Origin: an uncultured Muribaculaceae bacterium
GTDB lineage: Bacteria; Bacteroidota; Bacteroidia; Bacteroidales; Muribaculaceae
DNA length: 64,000 nucleotides
Assembly (NCBI GenBank): GCA_910587075.1
Contig: CAJUKE010000008.1
Location: forward strand, 1-64,000
Reading direction: 5' to 3'
In this document: piece after piece, positions 8,797-18,035 of the stretch
Layout: every line of letters starts with the position of its first letter
Position numbering within the stretch: the first letter of the stretch is position 1
Position numbers and translations under genes: made by a program
The notes under the pieces: generated by a model
The model's input: the letters and a program-made list of their open reading frames with translations, nothing else
What the model was told of the DNA's origin: nothing
The model's database searches: none

Positions 8797-10569
8797 TCAC
8801 TCGATCACGGGGAGCGAGGCCCGGGCCTGGACGGGGTCGAGTTCGGCCAGCCGCCTCACATGGTCGTACACCTGGTAAGCGGCCCCGAGCTCCTCCTTGA
8901 GAGCGCGGAGTTTCATCTGCGCGTCAATCTCGGCGAGAATCGCCATAAAGTCCTTTTTGGGGTTGGGATAGTCCACAACCTGGTATTTCTTGAAGCCAAG
9001 CTCCGAGGCCAGCCCCTCAACGGCGTCGGTGAGGGAGCCGAGCTCGTCGACCAGACCGATCTTCAGAGCGTCCGTTCCAGCCCACACGCGTCCCTCGCCG
9101 ATAGCCTTGATAGAATCCTGCGGGATACCGCGCCCCTCGGCGCAACGCGAGGTGAAGAGTTCGTAACCGCGGTTGATATTGGCCTGCATCTGCTTGCGCT
9201 GGAACGGGGTCACCTCCCGGACAATCGAGGGGAACGCCCCGTTGGCGTTAGTGGTGACGAAGTCAAATTGCAGTCCGAGCTTGTCGCTAAGGAGCCCCTT
9301 GGCGCAGGGAATCATCCCGAATATGCCGATCGAGCCGGTAAGCGTCGTGGAGTCGGCGTAAATCTTGTCGGCGCCGCAGGAAATGTAGTAACCGCCCGAC
9401 GCGGCGTAGTCACCCATCGAGACGTAGAGTTTCTTACCCTTCTGCTTGAGCACCTCAAGCGCCTCCCAAATCTGCTCGGAAGCGAAAGCCGAACCGCCGC
9501 CCGAATTTACGCGGAGCACCAGGCCGCTGATGTCGTCATCCTCGGCTATGTCGAGGATGTCGGGCACAACCCTGTCGCTCGCGATACCGTCGCGGGCGCT
9601 CTCGGTGATGTCGCCGGCGGCGTAATAAACGGCAATCTTGTTCTTATGCGATTTGTCATGAGGGACTTTTGCCGAAGCGAGATAGTCGGAAAACCCTACC
9701 GAGCGCAGGGCGTCGTCAGCCTTGCGGCCGGTTTTCTCCTTGAGGAAGTCAACCACCTGGTGGCGGTAACGGAGCTCGTCGGCGTAACCGTTGGCCACGA
9801 ACTCCTTCGGAGCCCAGGCGAGCGTGTTGAGCGAGTCGGCGAACTCGTTGATCGCCGCGGCGGGTATGCCGCGGTTAGCCGAGATGCCCCCCACCACGCT
9901 GCCCCACAGGGCGTCGAGGTACACGCGGGTCTGCATGCGGCTCGGCTCACTCATCGAAGTGAGGATGTAAGGCTCGACGGCGCTCTTGTAGGTGCCGACC
10001 TTGAACACCTGCATCTCCACGCCAACCTTGTCGAGGAGCCCCTTGTAGAAGGTCACCGCGCCACCGATGCCGTGCAGGTCGACCATTCCGGCGGGGTTCA
10101 GGAAGAGGTGGTCGGCGCCTGAAGCCAGGTAATAGTCGCCCTGCGAATAAGAGTCGGCGTAAGCCACCACCCATTTGCCCGACGAGCGGAAATCGGCAAG
10201 CGCCCCGGCTATTTCCTGGCGGGTGGCGACACCCGCTGCCGAACCGGCGCAGTCGAGGAACACGCCCTCAACCCGGTCGTCAGTCTTGGCGGCAGCCAGC
10301 GCCTTCACAACCTTGTCGAGCGCGATGCCGCCCGTCTCGCCGTTGATAATCTTGAAAAAATCAGGATTGGACGAGCGCTCCTGTATCACATCGTCGAGAG
10401 TGATCACGAGCACCGTATGGTCCTTGACCTCGACCGCGTTCTGCGACATCCCGATGGAGGCTACCAGCGAGCCGGCCGCCATCACGATCCCGATTATGAA
10501 AAGGAGCATCAGCGACACCCAGAAAGCGGTGAGCGCGCCAAGGAAGGAGATGAAATATTTTTTCAGCAT
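8797..10569 (-). CDS. sppA: Signal peptide peptidase SppA (67K type)
   Basis: A 590-residue membrane serine protease that degrades cleaved signal peptides. Residues about 10-33 form one N-terminal membrane helix. The tandem two-domain layout of the long SppA form is present. The N-terminal half carries the general-base lysine in the TYKSAVEPYI segment, and the C-terminal half carries the nucleophile serine in the GDYAASGGYYISCGADKIYA segment. The length matches Gram-negative SppA. It has its own promoter about 70 bases upstream, and lpxK and pnp follow on the same strand. Confidence 0.95.
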   Translation of the reverse strand: MLKKYFISFLGALTAFWVSLMLLFIIGIVMAAGSLVASIGMSQNAVEVKDHTVLVITLDDVIQERSSNPDFFKIINGETGGIALDKVVKALAAAKTDDRVEGVFLDCAGSAAGVATRQEIAGALADFRSSGKWVVAYADSYSQGDYYLASGADHLFLNPAGMVDLHGIGGAVTFYKGLLDKVGVEMQVFKVGTYKSAVEPYILTSMSEPSRMQTRVYLDALWGSVVGGISANRGIPAAAINEFADSLNTLAWAPKEFVANGYADELRYRHQVVDFLKEKTGRKADDALRSVGFSDYLASAKVPHDKSHKNKIAVYYAAGDITESARDGIASDRVVPDILDIAEDDDISGLVLRVNSGGGSAFASEQIWEALEVLKQKGKKLYVSMGDYAASGGYYISCGADKIYADSTTLTGSIGIFGMIPCAKGLLSDKLGLQFDFVTTNANGAFPSIVREVTPFQRKQMQANINRGYELFTSRCAEGRGIPQDSIKAIGEGRVWAGTDALKIGLVDELGSLTDAVEGLASELGFKKYQVVDYPNPKKDFMAILAEIDAQMKLRALKEELGAAYQVYDHVRRLAELDPVQARASLPVIE

Positions 10570-10637
10570 ACGGAAAGACTGTCAGTGGTTGGGATACGAT
10601 TCAAAGCGGCCACGGGAGGCGGCCACTTTTCCGCCAA

Positions 10638-10669
10638 CAAAAATAGAACAAATCGCGTTCTTACGCAAA
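10638..10669 (-). promoter_or_regulatory. Promoter of sppA
   Basis: On the minus strand TTTG (10669-10666) and TATTTTTG (10645-10638) are 20 bases apart, a full Bacteroidota promoter pointing at sppA. Confidence 0.65.
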
Positions 10670-10709
10670 TAATTCTTAAACAGATTGGTAAAACGGCGAA
10701 AAAACGCCA

Positions 10710-12287
10710 TCAGAACTCGCTGGTGAAGTGGAACCGGATCTTGGGGAAGTCGGCCTGCGCCATCTGCAGCACATAGTTGGAGTCGGCCAGGAACACGTCG
10801 CGTCCGTCGCGGTCGACCGCCATAAACTGCTGCTTGCGACGCTTGAAGGCCGCCAGGGCCTCGGCGTCATCGCTCTCGATCCAGCACGCCTTATAGAGCG
10901 AGATAGGCTCCCAGCGGCACTGCGCGCCATACTCGTGCAGCAGGCGGTACTGGATAACCTCGAACTGGAGCTGCCCGACGGTGCCGATGAGCTTGCGTCC
11001 GTTGAACTGGTTGACGAACATCTGCGCCACACCCTCGTCCATAAGCTGCTGTATACCCTTTTCAAGCTGCTTGGCCTTCATCGGGTCGGTGTTGTCGATA
11101 TACTTGAACATCTCCGGCGAGAACGACGGGAGCCCCTTGAAGTGGAGCGCCTCCCCTTCGGTGAGCGTGTCGCCGATCTTGAAGCTGCCGGTGTCGGGCA
11201 GACCAACGATATCGCCGGGATAAGCCTCGTCGACAACGCTCTTTTTCTGCGCCATGAACGCCGTAGGGGCGGCGAAACGCATCATCTTGCCCGAGCGCAC
11301 ATGCTTGTAGTTGGCGTTGCGCTCGAACTTGCCGGAGCAGACCTTCACGAACGCTATGCACGAACGATGGTTGGGATCCATATTGGCGTGAATCTTGAAC
11401 ACGAAGCCGGTGAACGGCTCCTCGGCGGGCTGGATCTCGCGTTCCTCGGCGCGGGTCGGACGCGGGGTCGGCGCTATCTTCACGAAGCAGTCGAGCAGCT
11501 CCTTAACACCGAACGTGTTAAGGGCCGAACCGAAGAACACCGGGGCGAGCTTCCCCTGGAGATACTCCTCGACATCGAACTCGGGATAAACCCCTTCGAT
11601 AAGATCGAGGTCCTCGCGGAGCTTGGCCGCGTCGGCCTCCCCTACCGCCTGGTCGACCCGCGGGTCGGCGAGGTCGGTGATTTCCACTCGTTCCGACACC
11701 TTCTGCTTGTCGGGCTTGAACAGGTCGAGCGAGTGCTCGTAAATGTTGTAGACACCTTTGAACTTGGCACCGATGTTAATTGGCCACGACAGCGGGCGCA
11801 CCCCGATTTTCAGTTCCGCCTCAAGCTCGTCAAGGATGTCGAACGGGTCGCGACCCTCGCGGTCGAGCTTGTTCACGAAGATAATCACCGGTGTGTTGCG
11901 CATACGGCACACCTCCATGAGCTTGCGGGTCTGCTGCTCCACACCCTTGGCCACGTCGACCACGATGATTACGGAGTCGACCGCCGTGAGCGTGCGGTAG
12001 GTATCCTCGGCGAAGTCCTGGTGGCCCGGGGTATCGAGGATATTGATCTTGTAGTCGCCGTAGTTGAAGCCCATGACGGAGGTGGCCACGGATATTCCGC
12101 GCTGCTTCTCGATCTCCATCCAGTCGGAGGTCGCCGTCTTCTTGATTTTGTTGGACTTCACGGCACCGGCGACGTGTATCGCGCCGCCGAAGAGGAGCAG
12201 TTTCTCGGTAAGGGTAGTCTTGCCGGCGTCGGGGTGCGATATGATCGCGAACGTGCGCCGCTTCTGTATTTCGTCAGTGAGACTCAC
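10710..12287 (-). CDS. prfC: Peptide chain release factor 3
   Basis: RF3 is the GTPase that recycles RF1 and RF2 from terminating ribosomes. The 525-residue protein has the G1 loop [15 protein letters not shown] near residue 18, the G2/switch region with [14 protein letters not shown]3 [16 protein letters not shown], and G4 [13 protein letters not shown]. The EF-G-like beta-barrel domain and the RF3 C-terminal domain follow. It begins 13 bases after rmlD ends, so the two genes form one unit. Confidence 0.97.
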   Translation of the reverse strand: MSLTDEIQKRRTFAIISHPDAGKTTLTEKLLLFGGAIHVAGAVKSNKIKKTATSDWMEIEKQRGISVATSVMGFNYGDYKINILDTPGHQDFAEDTYRTLTAVDSVIIVVDVAKGVEQQTRKLMEVCRMRNTPVIIFVNKLDREGRDPFDILDELEAELKIGVRPLSWPINIGAKFKGVYNIYEHSLDLFKPDKQKVSERVEITDLADPRVDQAVGEADAAKLREDLDLIEGVYPEFDVEEYLQGKLAPVFFGSALNTFGVKELLDCFVKIAPTPRPTRAEEREIQPAEEPFTGFVFKIHANMDPNHRSCIAFVKVCSGKFERNANYKHVRSGKMMRFAAPTAFMAQKKSVVDEAYPGDIVGLPDTGSFKIGDTLTEGEALHFKGLPSFSPEMFKYIDNTDPMKAKQLEKGIQQLMDEGVAQMFVNQFNGRKLIGTVGQLQFEVIQYRLLHEYGAQCRWEPISLYKACWIESDDAEALAAFKRRKQQFMAVDRDGRDVFLADSNYVLQMAQADFPKIRFHFTSEF

Positions 12288-12300
12288 TATTTGGATGCTT

Positions 12301-13158
12301 TTAGTTGTTTATGATGATTTTCACGCAGTCGGCCAGCGCCTCTTCCCAGTGCGGTATCTCCACCCCGTAAGTAGCCTTGATGCGCGAGCGGTCCAAAATG
12401 CTGTACGCGGGACGCGAGGCAGGCGTTGGATAGTCCTCGGTGGGAATCGGCACCACCTTGGTGTTCTTTCCGGCGAGCCGGAGGATGGCTTTGGCGAAGT
12501 CGTACCATGAAGCCGCGCCCTCGTTGGTGAAGTGGAATATGCCCGCCACCCACTGGTGTGATTTCAATATGGCGAGGATGGCCTTCGCAAGGTCGCGGGC
12601 GTAGGTGGGGGTGCCGATCTGGTCGCACACGACCCTGATTTTGTCCTGTTTCTCAGCCAGTCCGAGTATGGTGCGCACGAAGTTGTGCCCGGTGTCGGAA
12701 TAGAGCCACGCCGTGCGTATTATGATGCTCTCAGGGGCAAGCGCCAGCAGGGCGGTCTCCCCCTTGCGCTTCGTGGTTCCGTATTGCGATATGGGGTTCA
12801 CCTTGTCGGACTCGCGGTAAGGGCGGTGGTTGGTGCCGTCGAACACATAGTCGGTCGAGAGGTGTATGATTTTAGCGCCGAGCAGGTCGGCCGCGGCGGC
12901 GAGATTTTTCACGGCGTCGGTGTTTATCATCGCGCACTCGCGCTTCTCTTCTTCGGCGCGGTCAACGGCGGTATAGGCGGCGCAGTTCACAATATGCGTC
13001 ACCTCGTTGTCGCGGATAAAATTCTCGACAGCCTCCGCATCGGTCAGGTCGAGCTCCTCCTTGTCGGTATAGATTGCCTCTCCGGGCATTTCGCGGTCGA
13101 GAAGTCGGCGCAACGCGCTCCCGAGCTGACCGTTAGCCCCGGTAACCAAAACTTTCAT
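12301..13158 (-). CDS. rmlD: dTDP-4-dehydrorhamnose reductase
   Basis: RmlD performs the last step of dTDP-L-rhamnose synthesis. The 285-residue SDR-type protein has the NAD(P) motif [14 protein letters not shown] at residues 7-20, [17 protein letters not shown], and the catalytic Tyr-Lys pair in [11 protein letters not shown] near residue 130. No rmlA, rmlB or rmlC lies in the window. It shares a transcription unit with prfC and is divergent from the ThiE-like gene across a 138-base promoter region, where a weak leftward box (TACCTTCG) is present at 13186-13193. Confidence 0.93.
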   Translation of the reverse strand: MKVLVTGANGQLGSALRRLLDREMPGEAIYTDKEELDLTDAEAVENFIRDNEVTHIVNCAAYTAVDRAEEEKRECAMINTDAVKNLAAAADLLGAKIIHLSTDYVFDGTNHRPYRESDKVNPISQYGTTKRKGETALLALAPESIIIRTAWLYSDTGHNFVRTILGLAEKQDKIRVVCDQIGTPTYARDLAKAILAILKSHQWVAGIFHFTNEGAASWYDFAKAILRLAGKNTKVVPIPTEDYPTPASRPAYSILDRSRIKATYGVEIPHWEEALADCVKIIINN

Positions 13159-13244
13159 TCCTTCTGGATGGTTTATTTGTTTACGCGAAGGTACGAAATT
13201 CCCCCCTATTTCCCAACCTCGGGAGTCCGCGGCGGATGTCCGCC

Positions 13245-13275
13245 TTTGCGTTTTGCCGAAAAAGAGCTAACTTTG
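13245..13275 (+). promoter_or_regulatory. Promoter of the ThiE-like/kdsB block
   Basis: TTTG at 13245-13248 and TAACTTTG at 13268-13275 are separated by 19 bases. The start codon follows about 20 bases later, so the leader is very short. Confidence 0.6.
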
Positions 13276-13296
13276 CGATACTAATATTTGATAATA

Positions 13297-13881
13297 ATGT
13301 TACAGTTCATAACATCACCCTGCGGGGTTCTCCCGCAGGCGCGGCAGGCCGCCGAAGCCGTCGAGGGGGGATGCGCCTGGATCGAGCTCGCCCCCGGCGA
13401 GGAACTCGAAAAGACCGCCTCGGAACTCGTCGAACTCTTTAAGGGCAGGGACGTATTCCTCGTGATTCCCGACGACGTTGACCTGGTCGACCGCCTGAGG
13501 GTACACGGCGTGGTTCTCTCGACTGCCGACCCGAAAAGAGTCGCCGAAACACGCGAGACCCTCGGGGCTCACGCCGTGATCGGCGTGCGCGTAGGTTCCG
13601 CGGCGGAGGCCGCCGCCCTGCGAGCCATCGACATCGACTATATTATATATGGTGTGCCCGCGGGCGAATCCGAGGCTCTGGAAGCATGGAACGGATTCCG
13701 CTCGGCGCTCGACGAGGCCCAAGTGCCGTTCCACGCCGTCGCCTCTGGCTCGTTCGACCCGGAGACCGCTGCGGCGCTCCGCACGGCCGGAGCCGCCGGA
13801 GTGGCGGTTTCCTCCCCTATCGCCGACGCGGAGGACCCAGCGACCGCCACACGCGCCTACATCGACGCACTCAACTCCTGA
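13297..13881 (+). CDS. ThiE/TenI-like TIM-barrel protein
   Basis: A protein of about 194 residues (start at the ATG at 13297; a TTG three codons earlier is possible). It has the length and beta/alpha rhythm of thiamine phosphate synthase, which joins hydroxymethylpyrimidine diphosphate and thiazole phosphate. Supporting segments are DRLRVHGVVLSTAD near residue 65, a central IDYIIYGVP strand, and AAALRTAGAAGVAVSSPI near the C-terminus, the position of the phosphate-binding loop. However, the usual HLGQ-D and G-x-x-x-x-T-x-x-K motifs of active ThiE are not well kept, so activity is doubtful. It is followed after 11 bases by kdsB. Confidence 0.65.
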   Translation: MLQFITSPCGVLPQARQAAEAVEGGCAWIELAPGEELEKTASELVELFKGRDVFLVIPDDVDLVDRLRVHGVVLSTADPKRVAETRETLGAHAVIGVRVGSAAEAAALRAIDIDYIIYGVPAGESEALEAWNGFRSALDEAQVPFHAVASGSFDPETAAALRTAGAAGVAVSSPIADAEDPATATRAYIDALNS

Positions 13882-13892
13882 TTCATCCGTTT

Positions 13893-14660
13893 ATGGCTAA
13901 GAAATTCATTGGCATTATTCCGGCCCGGTACGCCTCGACGCGGTTCCCGGGCAAACCCCTCGCGGACCTCGGGGGGATGACCGTGATCGAGCGGGTCTAC
14001 CGCCGGGCATCCTCGGCCCTGGACGACGTTGCCGTCGCCACCGACGACCGCCGTATTTTCGACGCGGTCGAAGCATTCGGGGGTAAGGCGGTCATGACAT
14101 CCGCCGAACACCGCAGCGGCACCGACCGCTGCCGAGAAGCCTACGACAACCTCGGCTCTGACGCCGACGTCGTGGTCAACATCCAGGGAGACGAGCCCTT
14201 CATCGACCCCTCGCAGCTGCGGCAGCTCGCCGGGTGTTTCGACGACGAGGGTGTGGACATCGCGACCCTCGTACGTCCGTTCCCCACCGGGAAACCCTAC
14301 GAGGCGCTCGATAATCCCAACACCCCCAAGGTAGCCCTTTCACCGACGATGGACGCGCTCCTCTTCTCCCGCTCCGTGATTCCCTACCTGCGCGGCGTTG
14401 AAAGGAGCGAATGGCCCGCTCGCCACCAGTACTATACCCATATCGGACTGTACGCCTACCGGGCCGACACGCTCCGCGAGATAACGCGGCTGCCCCAGTC
14501 GCCACTCGAACTGGCCGAGTCGCTCGAACAGCTGCGATGGCTCGAAAACGGTTACCGCATACGGGTGGCCATATCCGAATGCCCCACGATAGGTATCGAC
14601 ACCCCCGCCGACCTCGAAGCGGCGCGGCGGTTCCTGGCGGAAACGGAGGACTCCCTATGA
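13893..14660 (+). CDS. kdsB: 3-deoxy-manno-octulosonate cytidylyltransferase
   Basis: KdsB activates Kdo as CMP-Kdo for the lipopolysaccharide inner core. The ATG at 13893 gives 255 residues, the normal family length. It starts MAKKFIGIIPARYASTRFPG, the expected nucleotide-binding N-terminus, and has VNIQGDEPFIDPSQL near residue 95 and a YYTHIGLYAYR segment near residue 187. A longer upstream in-frame extension has no family similarity and was rejected. The stop overlaps the start of the M16 homologue by 4 bases. Confidence 0.95.
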   Translation: MAKKFIGIIPARYASTRFPGKPLADLGGMTVIERVYRRASSALDDVAVATDDRRIFDAVEAFGGKAVMTSAEHRSGTDRCREAYDNLGSDADVVVNIQGDEPFIDPSQLRQLAGCFDDEGVDIATLVRPFPTGKPYEALDNPNTPKVALSPTMDALLFSRSVIPYLRGVERSEWPARHQYYTHIGLYAYRADTLREITRLPQSPLELAESLEQLRWLENGYRIRVAISECPTIGIDTPADLEAARRFLAETEDSL

Positions 14661-15952
14661 GCGCCGCTCCCGACCGCTCCAAGGCCCCGGCAGTCGCCGG
14701 ATTCGGCGATTTCGACATACCGAAGCCCGAGGAGAGAACCCTCGCCAACGGGGCGCGGCTGTATGTCCTCGACCGGGGCGACATACCCGTGTGCCGACTG
14801 ACAGCCTGTTGGCGCGCCGGACGGGCCGACGCGCCCTCTATCCCCGCGCTGGTGCTCGCCGCCAACGCCATGCGATGCGGCACGGCGTCGCGGTCGGAAG
14901 AGGAGATCGCAGAGACGCTCGAATTCAACGGGGCGTGGCTCCGCTGCACGCCCGACGCGCACGCGTCGTTCCTGACGCTGCACTCGCTCAATAAGACCTT
15001 CCCGGAGGTGCTCCCCGTGGTGGCCGAGATGCTCCACGCGGCCAGTTATCCCGCCAAGGTGCTCGGCCCGCAGCGCGAGAAGACCGCCGCGCAGGTCGAG
15101 ATAAAGAACCGCCGCGTCAACGCGAAGGCCGACCGGCTCTACAACGCGGCGTTCTACGGCCAGGACTCTCCTCTGGCGCGCCACTACACCGGGGCCGATG
15201 TGCTCGCCGTGACCGACGAGGAGGTGCGCCGGGCGTACTCGGGACTCTTCCGCGGCAACCGCCCCGCGTTCTTCCTCGCCGGGAAAATAACCGACTGTAT
15301 CGCGGCAACCGCCGAGGAATTACTCGGCGCCATCCCCTACGAACCGACCGCGGAGGTTTTCGCGCGAACCATCGCCAAAGCCTCACCCGCCGGGGAACTT
15401 ACCGCCAGGGAACGCGTCGAGGGGTCGCTGCAGACCGCCATCAAAACCGGGATTCCCACCATAGGTCGCGACCACCCCGACTTCGAGAAGCTGCGCGTGG
15501 CCGTGATGCTCCTGGGAGGATACTTCGGTAGCCGCCTCATGACAAACATCCGCGAGGAGAAGGGTTACACCTACGGCATCACCGCGACGCTCAACGGAGC
15601 TCCCGAGGGGGCCGCCGTGGAAATCGCGTGCGAGACCGACAACCGCTTCGCCGCCGACGTGCTCCGCGAGATTGATTTCGAGCTCCGCCGCCTGGCCGAG
15701 GAACCCGTGCCGGCCGAAGAACTCGAAGCGGCCCGCGGCATCCTCATATCCTCGATGGCGGGGGTGACTGACACACCCTTCAGCATCGCCGACTACCTGG
15801 TGTCGCTCCACTCGCTCGGGCTCGGCCACGGGCATTTCGCCCGCCAGGTCGAAGCCGCGCGCTCGGTCACCCCGGACGAAATCAACCGCCTCGCCGCGGA
15901 ATACCTCTCGGCTCCACGCGTCACCGCGCTCGCCGGTGACTTCGAACAATGA
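14657..15952 (+). CDS. M16-family peptidase homologue lacking the zinc motif
   Basis: From the ATG at 14657 the protein is 431 residues, one M16 half-pair unit (two domains), like bacterial processing-peptidase-type proteins. The N-terminal region where active members carry HxxEH (about residues 62-75) reads PALVLAANAMRCG, so neither zinc-binding His nor the catalytic Glu is present. The C-terminal domain keeps the substrate-binding Arg/Tyr segment (IREEKGYTYGI near residue 300). This matches the non-catalytic partner subunit of heterodimeric M16 peptidases, whose active partner must lie elsewhere. No signal peptide is evident. The gene overlaps kdsB upstream and the DUF1599 gene downstream by 4 bases each, so all are coupled. 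Confidence 0.85.
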   Translation: MSAAPDRSKAPAVAGFGDFDIPKPEERTLANGARLYVLDRGDIPVCRLTACWRAGRADAPSIPALVLAANAMRCGTASRSEEEIAETLEFNGAWLRCTPDAHASFLTLHSLNKTFPEVLPVVAEMLHAASYPAKVLGPQREKTAAQVEIKNRRVNAKADRLYNAAFYGQDSPLARHYTGADVLAVTDEEVRRAYSGLFRGNRPAFFLAGKITDCIAATAEELLGAIPYEPTAEVFARTIAKASPAGELTARERVEGSLQTAIKTGIPTIGRDHPDFEKLRVAVMLLGGYFGSRLMTNIREEKGYTYGITATLNGAPEGAAVEIACETDNRFAADVLREIDFELRRLAEEPVPAEELEAARGILISSMAGVTDTPFSIADYLVSLHSLGLGHGHFARQVEAARSVTPDEINRLAAEYLSAPRVTALAGDFEQ

Positions 15953-16512
15953 CACATCGCATACCCCATATGAACACCGAACAAGAATTTGACGCCGCGA
16001 TAGCGCTCTGCCGCGGCATTTACGAGGCGAAACTCCGCGACTACGGCCCAGCTTGGCGCCTGATGCGCCCCACCTCGCTCACCGACCAGATACTCATCAA
16101 GGCCGACCGCATACGCTCACTCGAAACCAAGGGTGAGGCCAGGGTCGACGAGGGGATTCTCGACGGCTTCATCGCAATCGTGAACTACGGCATCATAGCC
16201 CTGATACAGCTCCGGCTCGGCTTCTCCTCGGGAAAGGATATTTCCACCGTGGAGGCGCTTCGGCTATATGACGAGTTCATGGCCGACACCCGGGCGCTGA
16301 TGCTGGCCAAGAACCACGACTACGACGAGGCGTGGCGCAAAATGCGCGTCAGCTCGTACACCGACCTCATTCTCATGAAGCTGATGCGCACGAAGGAGAT
16401 CGAGGACAACTTCGGGCAGACCACCGTTTCCGAGGGGGTCGACGCCAACTATATGGATATGGTCAACTACGCCATCTTCGGCATAATAAAACTAACCGAG
16501 GGGGAACGATGA
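15949..16512 (+). CDS. DUF1599 protein with internal duplication
   Basis: A 187-residue protein of the DUF1599 group, a Bacteroidetes family sometimes described as associated with nucleotide modification; its function is unknown. It consists of two similar halves. Residues about 17-88 and 107-180 share the pattern Y-x-A/E-A-W-R-x-M-R-x-x-S-x-T-D-x-I-L-x-K, then a V-x-E/D-G core and a closing NY-x-I-x-x-I-x-L segment. The gene overlaps the M16 homologue and the MauE-like gene by 4 bases on each side. An alternative ATG at 15970 is possible. Confidence 0.85.
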   Translation: MTHRIPHMNTEQEFDAAIALCRGIYEAKLRDYGPAWRLMRPTSLTDQILIKADRIRSLETKGEARVDEGILDGFIAIVNYGIIALIQLRLGFSSGKDISTVEALRLYDEFMADTRALMLAKNHDYDEAWRKMRVSSYTDLILMKLMRTKEIEDNFGQTTVSEGVDANYMDMVNYAIFGIIKLTEGER

Positions 16513-17864
16513 GCGCCGCCGCGAAATCCTTCGCCGCGTCCCGCTGGTTTCCGGTGGTGGTGTGGCTTCTGCGCCTTGGCGTGGGTGCGGTTTTCGTGAT
16601 GTCGGGCCTCGTTAAGGGGATCGACCTCTGGGGATTCGTGTTCAAGCTCGAAGAATATGCCGCCTCGTTCGGGTTCCCGCAGCCCCGTTCGGTAATGGTC
16701 ATGGCGGCTCTGTTCGTCTCGGGCTACGAGTTCCTCTTCGGCTTCTTCCTGGCCACGGGGTGCTTCAAGCGCGCCGCTCCCTGGGGGCTGGCGCTAATGA
16801 TGCTCGTGATGCTGCCGCTGACACTCTACATAGCCATAGCCTCCCCGGTGAGCGACTGCGGCTGTTTCGGCGACTTCTACATACTATCCAACACTGCAAC
16901 ATTCGTCAAGAACCTGTTCCTGTCGGCCGCAATAGCTCTGCTGCTCGTGTGGAACCCCAAGGTGCGCTCCGGCCTCTTCGAACCCGCCATCCAGTGGGTG
17001 GCCGGAGTCTGGACGGGCCTGTACCTTATAATCGTGGCCCTGTATGGCTACAACGTGCAGCCGATGCTCGATTTTCGCCCGTTCCCTATCGGCGCCCCGC
17101 TCGCCGCGTCGGCCACAGGCGACGCCGATGAGGACTTCGTGTTCGTGTACGAGCGCGACGGGGAGACCCGCGAGTTCGCGATGGACTCGCTGCCCGAGGG
17201 TGACGAATGGACTTTCGTCGACCGCATACCCCGCGGGGGCTCCCGCGAGGAGGCGCGCGACTTTGCCATTTTCGACGAGGAATACGACGTTACCGACGCC
17301 GTAGTTTCCACCGATGGGTGGCAGTTCCTGCTGGTGATTCCCGAGCCCCGCAAGGCCGACATATCATACACCTACGCAGCCAACGAGATATACCAGTACG
17401 CCGACTCGGCCGGAATACCTATGGCGGGACTCCTCGCGACCGACCGCCGCGGCATCGACGCGTGGCTCGACCTCTCGATGGCCGGATACCCCTGCTACTC
17501 TGTCGACGACACGCAACTCAAAGAGCTCGCCCGCGGCACGATAGCCCTCGTGATGCTCCGCGACGGCAAGGTATATTCCAAGGAGATGCTAAGCTCCATA
17601 CCGCTGGAGCGCATCGACGCCGCCCGAGCCTCGGGCGACCTGCCCCGGGCGCTGGCCCTCGACCCCGCCTCGCAGTTCCGGACCCTCACCGGTATATGCC
17701 TCTGCGGTCTGCTGGCGCTCTACCTGTTCCAGGGCGTGATACTCGGCATAAGGTCGAGGATCATAGCCGCGTCGCGCCGACGCAAGGCTCGCCGCGAGGC
17801 GGCCTCCAACTCGCGCGAAGCCGCCCCCGGGGCTGACCGCGGCGGAAAGCCGAACGTCCTCTGA
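16509..17864 (+). CDS. MauE/DoxX-like membrane protein (BT_3928-type)
   Basis: Starting at the ATG overlapping the DUF1599 stop, the protein is 451 residues. Residues about 12-150 form a four-helix DoxX/MauE-like domain with a paired-cysteine motif SDCGCFG near residue 117, the position MauE-type redox proteins use for disulfide chemistry. A fifth helix near 165 precedes an extracytoplasmic domain of about 200 residues, and a last helix lies near 405 followed by an Arg/Ala-rich cytoplasmic tail. In Bacteroides the equivalent gene lies in the same DUF1599-tpiA-SPOR-folE neighbourhood. A role in thiol or quinone redox chemistry is inference. Confidence 0.8.
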   Translation: MSAAAKSFAASRWFPVVVWLLRLGVGAVFVMSGLVKGIDLWGFVFKLEEYAASFGFPQPRSVMVMAALFVSGYEFLFGFFLATGCFKRAAPWGLALMMLVMLPLTLYIAIASPVSDCGCFGDFYILSNTATFVKNLFLSAAIALLLVWNPKVRSGLFEPAIQWVAGVWTGLYLIIVALYGYNVQPMLDFRPFPIGAPLAASATGDADEDFVFVYERDGETREFAMDSLPEGDEWTFVDRIPRGGSREEARDFAIFDEEYDVTDAVVSTDGWQFLLVIPEPRKADISYTYAANEIYQYADSAGIPMAGLLATDRRGIDAWLDLSMAGYPCYSVDDTQLKELARGTIALVMLRDGKVYSKEMLSSIPLERIDAARASGDLPRALALDPASQFRTLTGICLCGLLALYLFQGVILGIRSRIIAASRRRKARREAASNSREAAPGADRGGKPNVL

Positions 17865-17896
17865 CACGCCTCGTACGCACCTCTTGCAACTTATTG

Positions 17897-17938
17897 AAAA
17901 CCGCGCCCCCTTTCTTTTTCACCGGGGGAGCGGTTTTT
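17897..17938 (+). terminator. Rho-independent terminator
   Basis: Arms 17897-17910 (AAAACCGC-G-CCCCC) and 17923-17936 (GGGGG-A-GCGGTTTT) form a long hairpin followed by more T. It separates the kdsB-MauE-like unit from tpiA. Confidence 0.8.
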
Positions 17939-17952
17939 TCGTTATTTTTTGG

Positions 17953-17960
17953 TAACTTTG
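17953..17960 (+). promoter_or_regulatory. -7 box of tpiA
   Basis: TAACTTTG lies immediately after the terminator and 76 bases before the tpiA start. No standard -33 TTTG was found at 19-20 bases. Confidence 0.5.
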
Positions 17961-18035
17961 CGGGTCGAAGCGGGCGCCCCCGGGAACCGCTCCGGCGTAT
18001 GTACAACGGATATTATTTTAACAATAGATACAAAA

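Noticed and set aside
13686..13892. Longer in-frame start for kdsB
   Set aside because: The extension is Arg-rich, overlaps the ThiE-like gene in another frame and lacks similarity to KdsB; the family N-terminus starts at 13893.
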